Part shown: positions 10,564 to 22,285 of the stretch, piece after piece | How positions within the stretch are numbered: the first letter of the stretch is position 1 | Layout of the letters: each line of letters starts with the position of its first letter | Assembly: GCA_019973155.2 (NCBI GenBank) | Contig: BPQB01000034.1 | Span: 1-64,000, forward strand | DNA length: 64,000 nucleotides | Reading direction: 5' to 3' | Source: Phanerochaete sordida | Lineage: Eukaryota; Basidiomycota; Agaricomycetes; Polyporales; Phanerochaetaceae | Translations under genes and position numbers: made by a program | The notes under the pieces: generated by a model | Seen by the model: only the letters and a program-made list of their open reading frames with translations | Told to the model about the DNA's origin: nothing | Databases searched by the model: none

Positions 10564-12907
10564 ATGGATACCCACGCGGCGGCCTATGCCTCCCTGCCAC
10601 ACCTTGAAGACGACTCAAAACCAGAATTTCGCAAGAAGTATACCGATGAGGAGGACGAGACACCGACTTCTGGCCGGGGGAGCTTCATTATCGAGGTCAC
10701 GCTCATAGTCATATGCATCCTCGGGCACGTCGCCCTCGTCACGGCGTTCGTCGTCTTGATCATCATTCGCCATCGAAGAGACGGCAAGCCACTCAACTTC
10801 GACGACAACAAGCTGGGGCAGGTGACGGGGTATCTATACCAGCGGCTCGCGAATAAGCCAAGCGCGATAATCAAGGTGCGTGCTGTGCCTCTCCAGCTCC
10901 ATCGTACGCTCATGAACTTCGCCGCAGGTGTACCTAGTCCCGCTCCTGTACCTCACCCAGAAGCTTGCGCTCCGGCGCAATGTCCGTGCGCGGCAGACGC
11001 TCACCGCGATGGACGACCAGGCAAGCGCGTGGCTCGGCCTTGGTGCGACGGTACCCGTGCTCTGGCGATACCACGACATGTTCTCGCGGGGCAGCCGCGC
11101 GACGAGGAGCGGAGACCTGAAGACGCTCGGGTTCATCATGTGCATCATCTTCTACCTCGCTGCGAGTCTCTTGCTAGGAATCGTCGCGACCGACCTGTTC
11201 ATCTTCGCGAACGCCCATGGGACGAACGGCTACCAGAACCTGACCGCCCCTGCGCTCATGACCAATATGAGCGAGAACGCTGGCTGGTGAGTGTCAGCCA
11301 TATCCGGTTGCTTCGCACTGCTCAAGGGTCTCCTCTGGACAGGGTCGAAGAAGCGTTTCCTATCATCAGCGTGCTTCCCTTACTCAACTCACTCAATAAC
11401 GTAGTCATGACCACAACCGGCCTTGTCGGTCCCGCAGTGTACGACGTCCCAAACTATTCCACGACACTCGATCTTCTCAGCGTCAACGCGCTCGGGTTTC
11501 AAGCAGACTGCAAGACCCTTCCAAATGCAAAGCAAAACTCGACTTTCGACGACGAGGACCCGCATTACTATATCCACATTGACGATTCTCTGGACGACTT
11601 TGAGGTCGCTCTTAGTCAGTAGCAGAGCACAAAAGCCTGTAGCCCGTCTCTGACTTTTGCACTTCCAGCATCTCGTTCGCTTGGCGTAGTCTCGACCAAC
11701 TGGACGCGCGGGGGAAGTCCCGCCACTGTGTTCGTCGCCTCCACGATGCCAATACTAGACGACAGCAACACGACTGCGCCTAGTACGGCCGTCTCTCCTA
11801 CGATCGTCCCGTGGGGGTGTAAAGTGGACAATGGCTGTAGTGAGTCCCAGCTCCAAAAGCGGAATGAGACAACACACTAACGGTCTATCCTCCCACAGCC
11901 AATGTCACGTCCATCCAACTCCTTGCGTGCGACCTGAATTACACGCAACAGACTCTCCAACTGGACACATCGGTTTTCCCTGCGGGAGTGTATGGAAATG
12001 TCCTGGAGCCGGATACTTCGTCATGGAGGGAGTGGTCACCGCAGGCCGCTGGGTCTCTGAACAGTACACTTCCGGTTGTAAGCTGCCAACTTCTTCAGGG
12101 GTAGTTTTAACAGGCTGATATACACAGGCATGGCAATTCGGCGCGCTGTCGCATCGTAGCCAGTACACAGAGTATTGGAAGGTGGGAGACGTCCAGATGC
12201 ACTATCATCCGACTCTCTTGGAAGAGTGAGTGAGCCCGTACATCTTGCGTCGCCGTTCTCACAGGTCGCTCAGGACACTGATGGAAATCCTGGGGTTCTA
12301 TGATGGCGATGTCTCCCAGGTGCACCTATCGCGCCTGGATTCTCTGCTTGCGCAAGCATTTGCGCTCGTATATTGGCGCAGTAAGTCTGCATGCTATGGC
12401 GTATCGATCAGGCATCTCTGACGCATAGCAACTCTTAGCCGCAGTCAGTCTTTTGCAGAAAGAAGCGGACCAGAAGAATTTGCCTCCAGATAGCGCTCTG
12501 GCACGATCGCACGTGAAAGATCTTGTACAGGTGAGCTCTGTCTATCATCTCGGGCAAAGCGCAGCTCCTGATATGTTATCACACAAGATTGACCCGATCG
12601 TGGTATGTTCAACTCAACTGCATACATATATTCTCGCATTGCTGATGATTTTCTGCAGCCGTGGGAAAGCTTGGTGCTCTCGATTATCATGCTGTGCACG
12701 GCCGCGATAGTCATTCAACAGCCCAGAGCCCGGACGAAGACCGGAAGACACCACAAACTGAACGGCCTCGGTGTCCTCGAGATGACGTGGCTGCTCGGTC
12801 GTGACGAGCGAGACGTTGCGGGTGAGATCGCAGAGGTTCGCGAGCCGTCGCTGCAGAACCTACGACAGCGCGGAAAACACTTGACCAATCCGTACTGCGG
12901 CATATAA
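10564..12907 (+). CDS. unclassified multi-exon membrane protein, family copy 1
   Basis: This is the first of three tandem paralogues, with a fourth, inverted, at 32.5-34.9 kb. Exon 1 (10564-10875) encodes a polar N-terminus with YASLPHLEDD and then a long transmembrane helix at about residues 40-70. Exon 2 starts at 10928 and has the invariant AMDDQASAWLGLGATVPVLW, then a second long hydrophobic segment (FIMCIIFYLAASLLLGIVA). The middle exons form a presumably extracellular part with N-glycosylation sequons and conserved ADCK and LACDLN cysteine blocks. Near the end are a 15-nt exon (IDPIV), a last helix (LVLSIIMLCTAAIVIQQ) and the tail GLGVLEMTWLLGRD, NPYCGI, stop at 12905-12907. About ten exons. 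No named domain is recognised. A plasma-membrane location is an inference. Confidence 0.72.
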
Positions 12908-13809
12908 AGATCATCGTGTGTGTTATTATTCTGTTATATAAGGCACTGAATATTCGCTCTGCACGGTCCGATGTCTGTCGGGTATTGCGGACTCAGGCGT
13001 TTCTCGTGCTGCCTTGCCTCGAACGCATGCAGTTTCCTTCTGTTCGCTCGCTAACTCGAATTCACTGACTTGACCCTAGGATCTGCCGGCACGTAAACCG
13101 CGGACAGGCGGGCTGAAATTCTCGCAGGAAACCGTGCTTGTCGTGGAGCCGCGCGGCTTCGGACTTCGCGAAGGTTAGCCCTTGGTAGCTGTGTAGTGCG
13201 CTGTGTTTCTGATCATGCCCAGTCCAGTGAAGAACAGCGCTTGGTCGGGCTCCCGGAATAACCTTATTTGCCCCTGGACTGCGATGCGGTGCTCTACATG
13301 TGGCTGCCTGACAGAGACGTGAAAGTTTACCACAGCGGTAGGCTCTGCCTGCGCTTCATCGTGGGAGGCCGAACTCGACGGACCCAAGATGATTCTCGAA
13401 GACCTGCCGGTGCTGCATCAATGAATCCTCAAGTAATGCCGAGAGCCTCCGGGGTCATGGCATAACATGCCCAAGTGCGTATCTCTCTCGGACTACCAAT
13501 CAGAACACGTTAGGTAATTGGTACGCATCCTGAAAAAATCATCGTCAGACTGAAGTCCCTCATTGCGGTGCGCGGCTACTAGGACATGATAGCGCTATTC
13601 CTGTGAACGTTCCGTTCCGTTGGATCGCCCCTGCCGGTCCGCAGCTGTGTTTACTAAGAAGCAGAACGCGTGGATACCACGGCGCACAACACAAGGGTAG
13701 GGCGATTATTCGGTCGTGCATGATCAATGCGCAGAAGTGCTGGTTATAAGGCTACCGGCGGAGGTGGTGCCTCCCTGCATAACATCCGCCATAGGCCTCT
13801 CGCCCCGGC
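12908..13809. other. intergenic between membrane-family copies 1 and 2
   Basis: No coding exon was recognised. It contains the TATA-like box of copy 2 near its right end. Confidence 0.4.
13742..13751 (+). promoter_or_regulatory. TATA-like box of membrane-family copy 2
   Basis: GGTTATAAGG ends about 60 nt before the ATG at 13810, at a position similar to the TATA-like boxes of the paralogues. Confidence 0.4.
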
Positions 13810-16184
13810 ATGGACCATACAGCAGCCTACGACTCTCTTCCCCACGACGACGATGACGAAGACAGGAGCGAGTACCAGAAGGGTGGCTCGATCAACCTCG
13901 AGTCGAAGGGTAAAACACCGACCCGCGGCCTCCGCTCCGTCTTGACGGAGCTTGCCCTCATCATCTCCTGCATACTTGCTCATGTTCTTCTTGTCGTGTT
14001 CTTTGTGCTTTTAATTGTCATTCAGAAGCAAAATGACGGGCAGGTCCTCACCTTCGACGAGAGCGCGCACGGGAAGACGTCACAATACATCTACCGGCAG
14101 ATAACAAACAACCCTAGCTGGATCATCAAGGCGAGTCTGCTTATTCATGAGCGACTGTCCTGCGGAGCTCAATGCTAACGAGCGGTGCACCAGGTGTATA
14201 CCATACCCCTATTGTTCATCACCCAGAAGCTCGCATTGCGACGGGTCGTGCGAGCCGAACATACTCTCACTGCGATGGACGACCAGGCGCACGCCTGGCT
14301 CGGCCTCGGCGCTACCGTGCCGGTGCTGTGGCGGTACAAGGATATGTTCAGCAAGGACAGCCGCAGGACACGGAAAGACGACCTCGTCACGCTTGCTTTC
14401 CTCGCTTGTGTTGTGCTCTACCTCGCCGCGAGCACCGTACTGGGCATGGTCGCGACGAACCTTTTCGTGTTCGCGAACACATGGGGCGCGAACGGCTACC
14501 AGAACTTGGTATCGCTTAAGATTATGGATCAAATATATGCTGATCATACAAGGTAGTGTCCACGCACTGCCTCTCCTAACACCAACCGCTTCTCATCACC
14601 GAACAGAATGCTGGAGTCTTTCCCTGTCATCAGCGTGCTGCCTCTCCTCAACTCCAGCAACAACGTCGCCATGACTACCACTGGTCTTTGGAATAACGTC
14701 GTGTACAACGTTCCAAACTACTTTTCGACGCTTCGCGTCCCGGCGTCTGCTCTCATCTTTCAGGCAGACTGCAAGATACTCCCACATGCGACACAAAACA
14801 AAACGCACATCCACGAAAAGCCCGCGCGATATGTCTTCTCTCCCGACGATTCTTTGGAGGACGTCGATTTTTCTGCTGCAATGTGTGAGTGATCCTCTTG
14901 CCAACTCTCGACACACTTCTGAGAATCGGATAACCAGTTTATCGTACACTGAATGTGAGGCGAACGCAGCGACGGGATGGCACACTTCTTCCGACCATCC
15001 TTGTTGCTTCCACACTGTCTGTGGTAGCGTCCAATGGCCATGCCGCACCTTGGACACCGATTTTTCCGAAACAGGCTGTTGAAACATGTGGGGTGATGCC
15101 TCATTGTAGTAAGTACATCAAGTGAACTCCATATGCAAGGCTGCGTGTGCTGAACCGTTCGTAGAAAATACTTCACAGGTTCAACTTTTTGCCTGCAATC
15201 TGAATGGCTTGACCTCGGAAGTCCAGCTGAATACGACGACCCTTCCTTACGGTGTAGATTTCAATGTATCCTCTCCAAACGCGTCTTCTTGGGAGAAGTG
15301 GTCCGGGCCGGACAACACGCAATCCCTTCGTCAGATGTCCACCCTAGTGAGTTTACATCTACATTGACAAGGTCATTGACGACATCCAGCTACGCTGGCA
15401 GGCATATCAATTCGGCTCGTCTTCAGATCAAAGTCAGTATGGGCTGACGATGCTCATGGGCAACATAACTGAACGCTACCGCTACACTCTACTCGAAGAG
15501 TGCGTGAGCATGTTTTTCGCATTGTATACAGAATTGTTTGATGCATAGCACACAGAACGCTCATGGAGGCCCTCGGCTACCGTAATATCAGTGTCCCCTC
15601 GATCTCTCTACAAGACTTGAACTCCATGCTATCGCGAGCATTTGCGCTTGTGTACTGGCGAAGTAAGTCCAAGTACTGTTATCCGTTTTCTGCACGCTAA
15701 CGAAGTCTCGTACGAATGGCAGCTGCGATTGATACCATGGCACTGTCGGTAGTAGAACATCCAACTGATGGCAGTGGATACTCTCCGTGGCACACTCGTG
15801 ATCTTGTCTTCGTGAGTCTCGGGCCTGGTATATCGCAGATTACAGGTCTCATGCTTGAGCCGCTCTTTAGATCGACCCAACGTCGGTGCGTTTGAATCTA
15901 TTCCATCCCTGGCCGGTGCTTAGGAATTGCGGCAGCCGTGGTACGGACTGGCACTGTCAATTGTGATGCTTGCCACTGCTGTCATCGTCACATGGCAGCC
16001 GAAAACACGGCCGAAGCAGGGGGAGCACTACAAGCTGGAAGGCCTCGGCGTCCTTCAGATGACGTGGTTGCTCGGTAGAGACACAAGAGGTACTGCAGTC
16101 CAACTAGCATACGACCCAGAGCCCACTCTAGAGCACCTGAGAAAACGTGGCAAGGAGCTCAGGAACCCCTACCCCGATATTTGA
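13810..16184 (+). CDS. unclassified multi-exon membrane protein, family copy 2
   Basis: This second tandem paralogue starts MDHTAAYDSLPHDDDDE, then has a helix (LALIISCILAHVLLVVFFVLL). Exon 2 has AMDDQAHAWLGLGATVPVLW and LYLAASTVLGMVATNLFVFA. Exon 3 opens with RMLESFPVISVLPLLNSSNN. The extracellular part keeps FQADCK and FACNLNGL. The last exons include a 15-nt exon (IDPTS), the helix WYGLALSIVMLATAVIV and the tail GLGVLQMTWLLGRD, NPYPDI, with the stop at 16182-16184. From exon 3 onward it is clearly closest to copy 4, while copies 1 and 3 form the other type (LEMTWLLGR, QQPKAR). About ten exons, no internal stop after splicing. The function is unknown. Confidence 0.72.
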
Positions 16185-16601
16185 CCTACGCCGTCCACAG
16201 TCTATCTTCCGGACTCGTGCTATACATACATCTTGTTTCGTCGGTCCCTACGACAACCCCTACAACTGCTCCCAGGCAATCGTCCGAGATGGTGTGGTCG
16301 AAGGGGCGGTATCGGAGTCTGGATCTCCGCTGATCCGACTAAGAGTCCGGTCCCAGGCTCGCGCTGCCTCGCAGCGTACTCTTGCGGGGACCACGACGAC
16401 GATCTACCTTGCATGCATCTTTGCGGAAATGGCCTGCGTAGACCTCGCAAAAGTCGAAGGTTTGCTGACTGCTTTCAACGCAGCCAATCTAATTTTGTTT
16501 ATTTCAGCAGTGCAGAACCTCGACAGTCGGCGGCCGCGTTTTAAGGGTCGGCCTTGTTTGCTGTCGGAAATTTTGGGCCGAGCTACACAGGTATGGCACA
16601 C

Positions 16602-16691
16602 CTTGCGAACCCATTGCCCAAGGGCCGTCTAACTTACTCCGGGCCAGGATCTCGGCTCGTCGGCGTTCCGTCGAGCAAGGACTGCCCGCGG
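16602..16691. repeat. duplicated upstream block (partner at 35358-35450)
   Basis: The reverse complement of this stretch matches 35358-35450 with few differences. Shared words include GAGCCGAGATCCT and GTTAGACGGC. Both blocks lie about 370-470 nt upstream of a membrane-family gene (copies 3 and 4), in the same orientation relative to the gene. Confidence 0.65.
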
Positions 16692-16815
16692 CTTTGACAG
16701 ACTCATGTGCGCGAGAAGCACATTTCCTCCAAGCCGGACGCTGACCAGAGTCTGCGCGTCCGGCATCGCAGGCGCCACGGGACAAATACAGCGCACTTAC
16801 CGCGGCGCGTGGGTG

Positions 16816-16900
16816 CTGTAGCTACGCTGCGCGATGGCAGTGATACGGCGACGCTCGTCCTTCCCGGGGTGCCTCTCAGGGCCAGCAGCCGAGGCGTCCT
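16816..16900 (-). repeat. about 85-nt upstream element, single copy before copy 3
   Basis: Read on the minus strand it contains CGTATCACTGCCATCGCG followed by CAGCGTAGCTACAG. The same element occurs twice in tandem before copy 4 (35041-35136 and 35137-35231). It sits about 165-250 nt upstream of the copy 3 ATG and could be a shared regulatory element or simply part of the duplicated segment. Confidence 0.65.
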
Positions 16901-17008
16901 GGGAAGGAACAGCATTGCAGCGCCTTTGTTCTCCGCCCGAGCTTTACAGAAGGTCGTCGAGGATCCTAGGCCCTCTTGACAGATGTCCAAGGATGTGCGG
17001 CATCTCGT

Positions 17009-17017
17009 ATTATAACG
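17009..17017 (+). promoter_or_regulatory. TATA-like box of membrane-family copy 3
   Basis: ATTATAACG ends about 50 nt before the ATG at 17066, matching the position of TATA-like boxes in the other three paralogues. Confidence 0.45.
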
Positions 17018-17065
17018 TAGCCGCATTGCCGCAGGGGGACCGCCAGCATCTATTCTCTTCCCGCC

Positions 17066-19415
17066 ATGGACTACAAGGCAGCGTACGACGCCCTGCCGCA
17101 CTTCGATGACGACGCACGGAGCGACCTTCGGAAGGACGGGGCGGACCACGAGCCCGAGGGCAAGCCGACGCCGCCTGGCCGCGGCAGCGCCCTCGTCGAG
17201 ATCACGCTGCTCTTGTCCTGCGTGCTCGCGCACGCCGCGCTCGTCGCGTTCTTCGTAGTGCTCATCGTGATGCGGAAGCCGCGGGACGGGAAGCTGATCA
17301 ACTTCGACAACAACAAACTCGGAACGGTGACGGGCTACGTCTACGAGCAGCTGACGAACAAGCCGAGCTGGATCATCAAGGTGCGTTGCGCCCTTTCGTG
17401 GCTTTGCGGCGTGCTGAGGCGGGAGGAGCCAGGCGTACACAGTTCCGCTGCTCTTTATTACGCAGAAGCTCGCACTGCGGCATGTCGTGCGCGCGGACCA
17501 GACACTTACGGCGATGGACGACCAGGCGCACGCCTGGCTCGGCCTCGGCGCGACAGTGCCCGTGCTGTGGCGGTACAAGGACCTGTTCAGCAAGGACAGC
17601 CGTAGGACACGCAGGGACGACCTCAAGACGCTTGCGTTCCTCGTCTGCGTCGTGCTCTACCTCGGCGCAGGGCTCGTGCTCGGTATGGTCGCCACGGACC
17701 TCTTCGTCTTCGCGAACACGTGGGGCACGAATGGCTACCAGAACCTGACGTCGCCCGCTTGGATGGTGAACATGACCGAGGACAGCGGCTGGTGCGTGTC
17801 GGATGTCAATCAGGAGTCGCGCAATCTGACGGAAGAGGATCACGCCGTGCCGCACAGGATGGCCGAATCGTTCCCAGTCATCAGCGTGCTTCCGCTCCTG
17901 AACTCTGTCGATAATATCGCGATGACCACAACCGGTCTGGTGCAGAATCTGGTGTACGACGTCCCGAATTACTCCTCGACGCTCCGCATCGGCACGCATG
18001 CGCTCGTGTTCCAGGCCGACTGCAAAGCTCTGCCCAATGCCAAACAGGACGGCCAGGCAGATCCAGATGACCCCCACTATGTCTTCACTGTCGACGAGTC
18101 TGTGGAGGAGATAGAGTTTACCGCGCTCAGTGAGTGATCTGGCCAGCGGGTCGTCCGCGCTAACTGACATGGCACAGTCGCGCGCGCGCTGAACGTGAAA
18201 TCGGCGAACTGGACTGACGGCGGTAGCCCTGCGACGGTCTTCGTCGCCTCCACCATGTCCGTGGTGAACGACAACAATCAGCCTGCGCCTCGCACAGACA
18301 TATTCCCGACGCTCGAGCAGGACAACTGCAGGGTGGCGTCTGACTGCGGTGCGCTTGTGTGCTGGCATGTCATCTGCAGGTATCCTGACGCCTCCTCACC
18401 AGCCGCTATCTCGTCCGTGCAGATACTCGCCTGCGATCTGAACTTGACGCGCCAGTCCATCGAGCTGGACACGTCCGTCTTCCCTTTCGGCGTATATGCC
18501 AACGTCTCGTCTCCGGACTCGTCTTCCTGGCGAGACTGGTCGCCGGAAGATGCAACCACCCTCAATTACTCACTTCCCTTAGTGAGTGGACCTGTGATCT
18601 GCGTCGTACCGGCGACTGACTCCACTAGGCATATCAATTTGGCTCGCTTTCGCATCCAAGCCAATATTCGCAGCACATTAATTTGGGCGATACGACGACG
18701 AACTATCGCTATACCCTCCTGGAAGAGTAGGCTGATCGGTACTCAGCGGCCGCTGGTGATTTGCTAACGCATTGTACAGGACGCTGATGGAGATTTTGGG
18801 CTACTACGATCCCGACGTTCCTCAGGTGCAGCTGTGGCGCTTGAATGCGCTGCTATCACAGGCTGTCGCCTTGGTGTACTGGCGTAGTAAGCCTGTCGAC
18901 TCGTTTGCGCTGGTGCTATGTGTACTGAGGGTTCGCACTGGCCAGCCGTCGTTGACATCCTAGCGATGCACAAGATAGATGCGGAAGCCCAGCAGGCTAG
19001 TCGACAGGACCTGTTATCGCAGTACCAAGTCCGCGACCTTGTCTATGTGAGCCTCAAATTTGTGCCTCTGATAGCCCAGAATCACTTACCACTCTGCAGA
19101 TTGACGCGAGGGCGGTGAGGATGAGATCTGACTGGGCCTCCGGTGCTCGCTGACACGCTTTGTTAGCCATGGTACGGCCTGGCGCTGTCTGTCGTCATGC
19201 TCATAACCGCAGTCGCCGTAATCCAGCAGCCGAAGGCGCGAACAAGGATAGGGAAACATTACAAGCTCAATGGCCTCGGCGTGCTTGAAATGACATGGTT
19301 GCTCGGCCGCAACAAAGGCGTCGTCGCGGTGGACCTAGCGCAGAACCCAGAGCCTACACTGGTGAGCCTGAGAAAGCGCGGGAAACACCTCAGAAACCCC
19401 TACCGCGACATATGA
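17066..19415 (+). CDS. unclassified multi-exon membrane protein, family copy 3
   Basis: This third tandem paralogue starts MDYKAAYDALPHFDDDARSD, followed by a helix (VEITLLLSCVLAHAALVAFFVVLIV). Exon 2 begins AYTVPLLFITQKLALR and has AMDDQAHAWLGLGATVPVLW and LVLGMVATDLFVFANTWG. A 72-nt in-frame intron (from the GTGCGT after SGW) separates exon 2 from WMAESFPVISVLPLLNS. The extracellular part keeps FQADCK and LACDLN and several N-x-S/T sites. A 15-nt exon (IDARA) precedes the last helix (WYGLALSVVMLITAVAVIQQ). The tail is GLGVLEMTWLLGRN, NPYRDI, with the stop at 19413-19415. Its 5' half, including intron 1, is nearly the same as in copy 4. The function is unknown. Confidence 0.72.
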
Positions 19416-22285
19416 TCTCTGCTCTGCGAGCTCCGATCCTCTCTCTCTCCCATTTTTAGCACATCGCTGTATTTACTAGGTTGTCTTGGGTGTGGGGCTG
19501 TCTGCGCTATTTAATCGTAATCTGATTTGGCTGGACACAGAAGTTGTCGCGCTCGAAGGAACGTGTCGCGCCACTTAGAGACTTTTCCTCCTGTAGATAT
19601 ATTGTAACCTGTCTTGCCACGGATGTCAAGCCATGCTCACTTAGTCCTCAATTACCAGCTAAACTTCCGCACTAGTTAGTACATCAATCTTTGTAGGAAC
19701 TTTGAGATTACTTGCTGACCATCCTCACTAGGCCTCGCTAGCGCGTCGACCCGCGGCCGTCCTACAAATCTGATACAATCGTCTGCCAGGGAAACGTACG
19801 TATACTCTACCCCACGCCAGGGGACGCTGACGTCGCCTGCAGAGTGATGATGATGCACACATGACGACACTCCCGCCTCGAGGAGGCACGCTCTGAAAGG
19901 GGGCGACAAGGAATGTTCAACGTCCAATGGCATGAACAGCATCGGAGTTAGCAGAAGTTTGTGGTGCAATCAGTGTGCATCACCAGGCGAGAAGCTTGTG
20001 GGGCAGATTTCGCCTGTTGCGCGGCCGCACGCTCCGTTGGTGGCTTCCCAGGCCCGCGAGAGGATCCGTTTCAAGCGCGAAGTCTGCCCTTGCAGGATAC
20101 GATGTTTGGCAGTCGCAATTAATATGCGTGGGAACACAGACTCCCACGCCACAATGACAGCCTCATATCAACGTCCGGTGCAAAGGCATGATAAACGTTA
20201 CGGTTATGGTCCTCTGGATAGGTGCCCTTTGGAACGATTTAGACGGAATATTTGACTCGTAATTCTTCCTCCATCGAAGGTCCTTTCGTCGTAGGTTTCC
20301 CAAGTGCTCATGTCGACCTTCTTGGCCTTACTAAGCACTTGTGCGTCAGCAGATTTTGCAGCTGGAAGACATGGTAGCGAGCGAGACTGAAGACTTGTGT
20401 ACCGGGCACCCTCTGACCTTGTGACCTGCGAGCCTTGTAGCCCAGGTGTATGTATTGTGCCGAGCTCGTGACAGCCGGGCGCATGTTGTTGTTTCGCCGC
20501 CGGTACTCGTGCAGAACAAAGGCTGCATGACTCTCACGCCGCCACCACGATAGCACAACGCTTGCGGATAGCGGAAGCAGCGCGCTCGCGGCAATTGTTA
20601 TGCCAGCGAACGGTATACAACAGCCCGAGACAGAAGTACAATAGTCTCGTCGCCAGCTCTCGTTGCCAGTGTCTCGAGGCGGACCGCGGCAGCGCGCGTC
20701 GGCTTCGCAGGTCGCGCAATGTGTACCTCGGTGCCCTGAGTGACTTGCGCCGTTCTTCCCGCTCTTCCTGACCCGCCGGCGGCACAGCAGCACTGCGCGC
20801 ACTGCGCGAACTCTGTAAAAAACGTCCACGGCGGGTACAGTACACACAAGGTTACGTCTCGGGCAGCGCGGCTGTGCCTGATTAGCAGGGAGCGCATGGC
20901 CAGCGGCCGCGCCAACCGTCACCAAACGCTAACAGAGGTCCGGATGTCGTACCTACCGGTGTGCATATCGTTTGCTCGTCCCAAGGAGCGACGGTGCGCG
21001 CCACGAAGGCAGAGTTGCGGGAGTCAAAGCATGCCACGAGGCCGGTCGGACGCACGCGCGCTGCTGAGCGATGGTTCATGACACGCGTGCCTTGGCTTCG
21101 CAGACTCGGAAGCCAGTGCACGCCTGTGCACGCCGAGCCACGCCCAGGAACCGCGGCGGGCCCGGCACCTTTGCGTCGAGGACGCGTGAACGATGACCCA
21201 GCAGCACGCCCTTAAAATCAGCTCTGGGCGGTGTCGCGCGGCGTGCAGGACAGCGTGGGCCCGCCGCGGCGGTGCCTGGCGATCTGTGCGCGACTACGTG
21301 TGTCGAAAGTGTCATGGGGCCGCTGCGAGACTGCAGCGGGCACAGGAATGCGGCGCGTTGGTGGCAGGCAGGCCGCGGTTGGCGGGGCAGGAGAGGCTTG
21401 CCCACATTGTGCGCAATCTCTGCGCGTTTTGGAGCAAGAATTGATGGCCGGATCAAGCAGCATAAGGAGTCGATAAGATTGTCGGACTGATGGGATAAGT
21501 CTCGCGTTTTTACTGTTGCGGACCAAAATGCCGAGGCGTGCCAAGAGGCGCGAAATCAGGAAGATCTGGATCGGGCGAGGGCGCGGCGGGGTGCCTGGTG
21601 GCTCGATGCAGGCGTCGGCGAGGTTGCATGGTTGGAAAATGCGATGCGCTGAAAGACGTGCTCACGGCTGTCGCTCGACCCGGCCAAGCACGCTCTGGGA
21701 CAAGCGTCGTCCACTCTGGCAATCGCCCGCCCGCTGCCAGCTATCGCCTCCACACCGGCTGCGTTGTTCGCCTGCCTGCGGGACGACGCCTAGATAGCTG
21801 CCGAAACTTGAACGTGCGCGACACCAACACGGCGACCGCCCTCCCGCAGCCCTCTGCCTCCCAAACACACCCCGAGACTCTCCCCCGCGCGGGCCTCCCG
21901 AGGCCGGTTCGCACGACTGCAGCTCGCCGGAACACTTGACGTGCGCTGCGACACAAAGAACGGGCAGGCACGAGCGGGCGACTCGGAATCGGACACCGCG
22001 AGGCGTGCGCTCAGGCTGCATACCTATCTGCATCAGGCCGGCGACCCTGATAGACATAGCTCGGCAGCCGATAGCAAAGTTTATATAACCGCTGTCGGAG
22101 GCGCTGCCTGCGACTGGGGCGAGGCGTGCGCAGGGCTCTGTCATTACACGTCTGCCGCCGTCCACGCTGCTTCTACTTTAACCCCCACCACCCATATCTC
22201 GCTGCCCTTGGCTCTCACGCAGGCTCGTGCGACGCGTACTCTTCGTTCATAGACTCGCAGCTCGGCCTCGGTGGCAATTGCCTCG
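19416..22285. other. long gene-poor stretch
   Basis: Almost 2.9 kb without a gene I can support. GC content rises clearly from about 20.5 kb. The open frames here (the longest is 205 codons at 20308-20925, minus) are rich in Arg, Cys and Ser without any domain, as expected from GC-rich non-coding DNA. A TATA-like TTTATATAAC at 22080-22089 probably belongs to the gene to the right. Confidence 0.45.
22080..22089 (+). promoter_or_regulatory. TATA-like box of the disordered-protein gene
   Basis: TTTATATAAC lies about 200 nt before the ATG at 22286 and is the best TATA match in this GC-rich region. It would place transcription start near 22110-22120. Confidence 0.4.

Larger units (their letters stand above)
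16185..17065. other. intergenic and 5' region of membrane-family copy 3
   Basis: No coding exon was seen. It contains two blocks shared, in inverted orientation, with the upstream region of copy 4 (16602-16691 and 16816-16900), and a TATA-like box. Confidence 0.5.

Noticed and set aside
20308..20925. 205-codon minus-strand open frame in GC-rich DNA.
   Set aside because: Composition is Arg/Cys/Ser-rich with no domain and no splice support, and overlapping frames of similar length occur on both strands.
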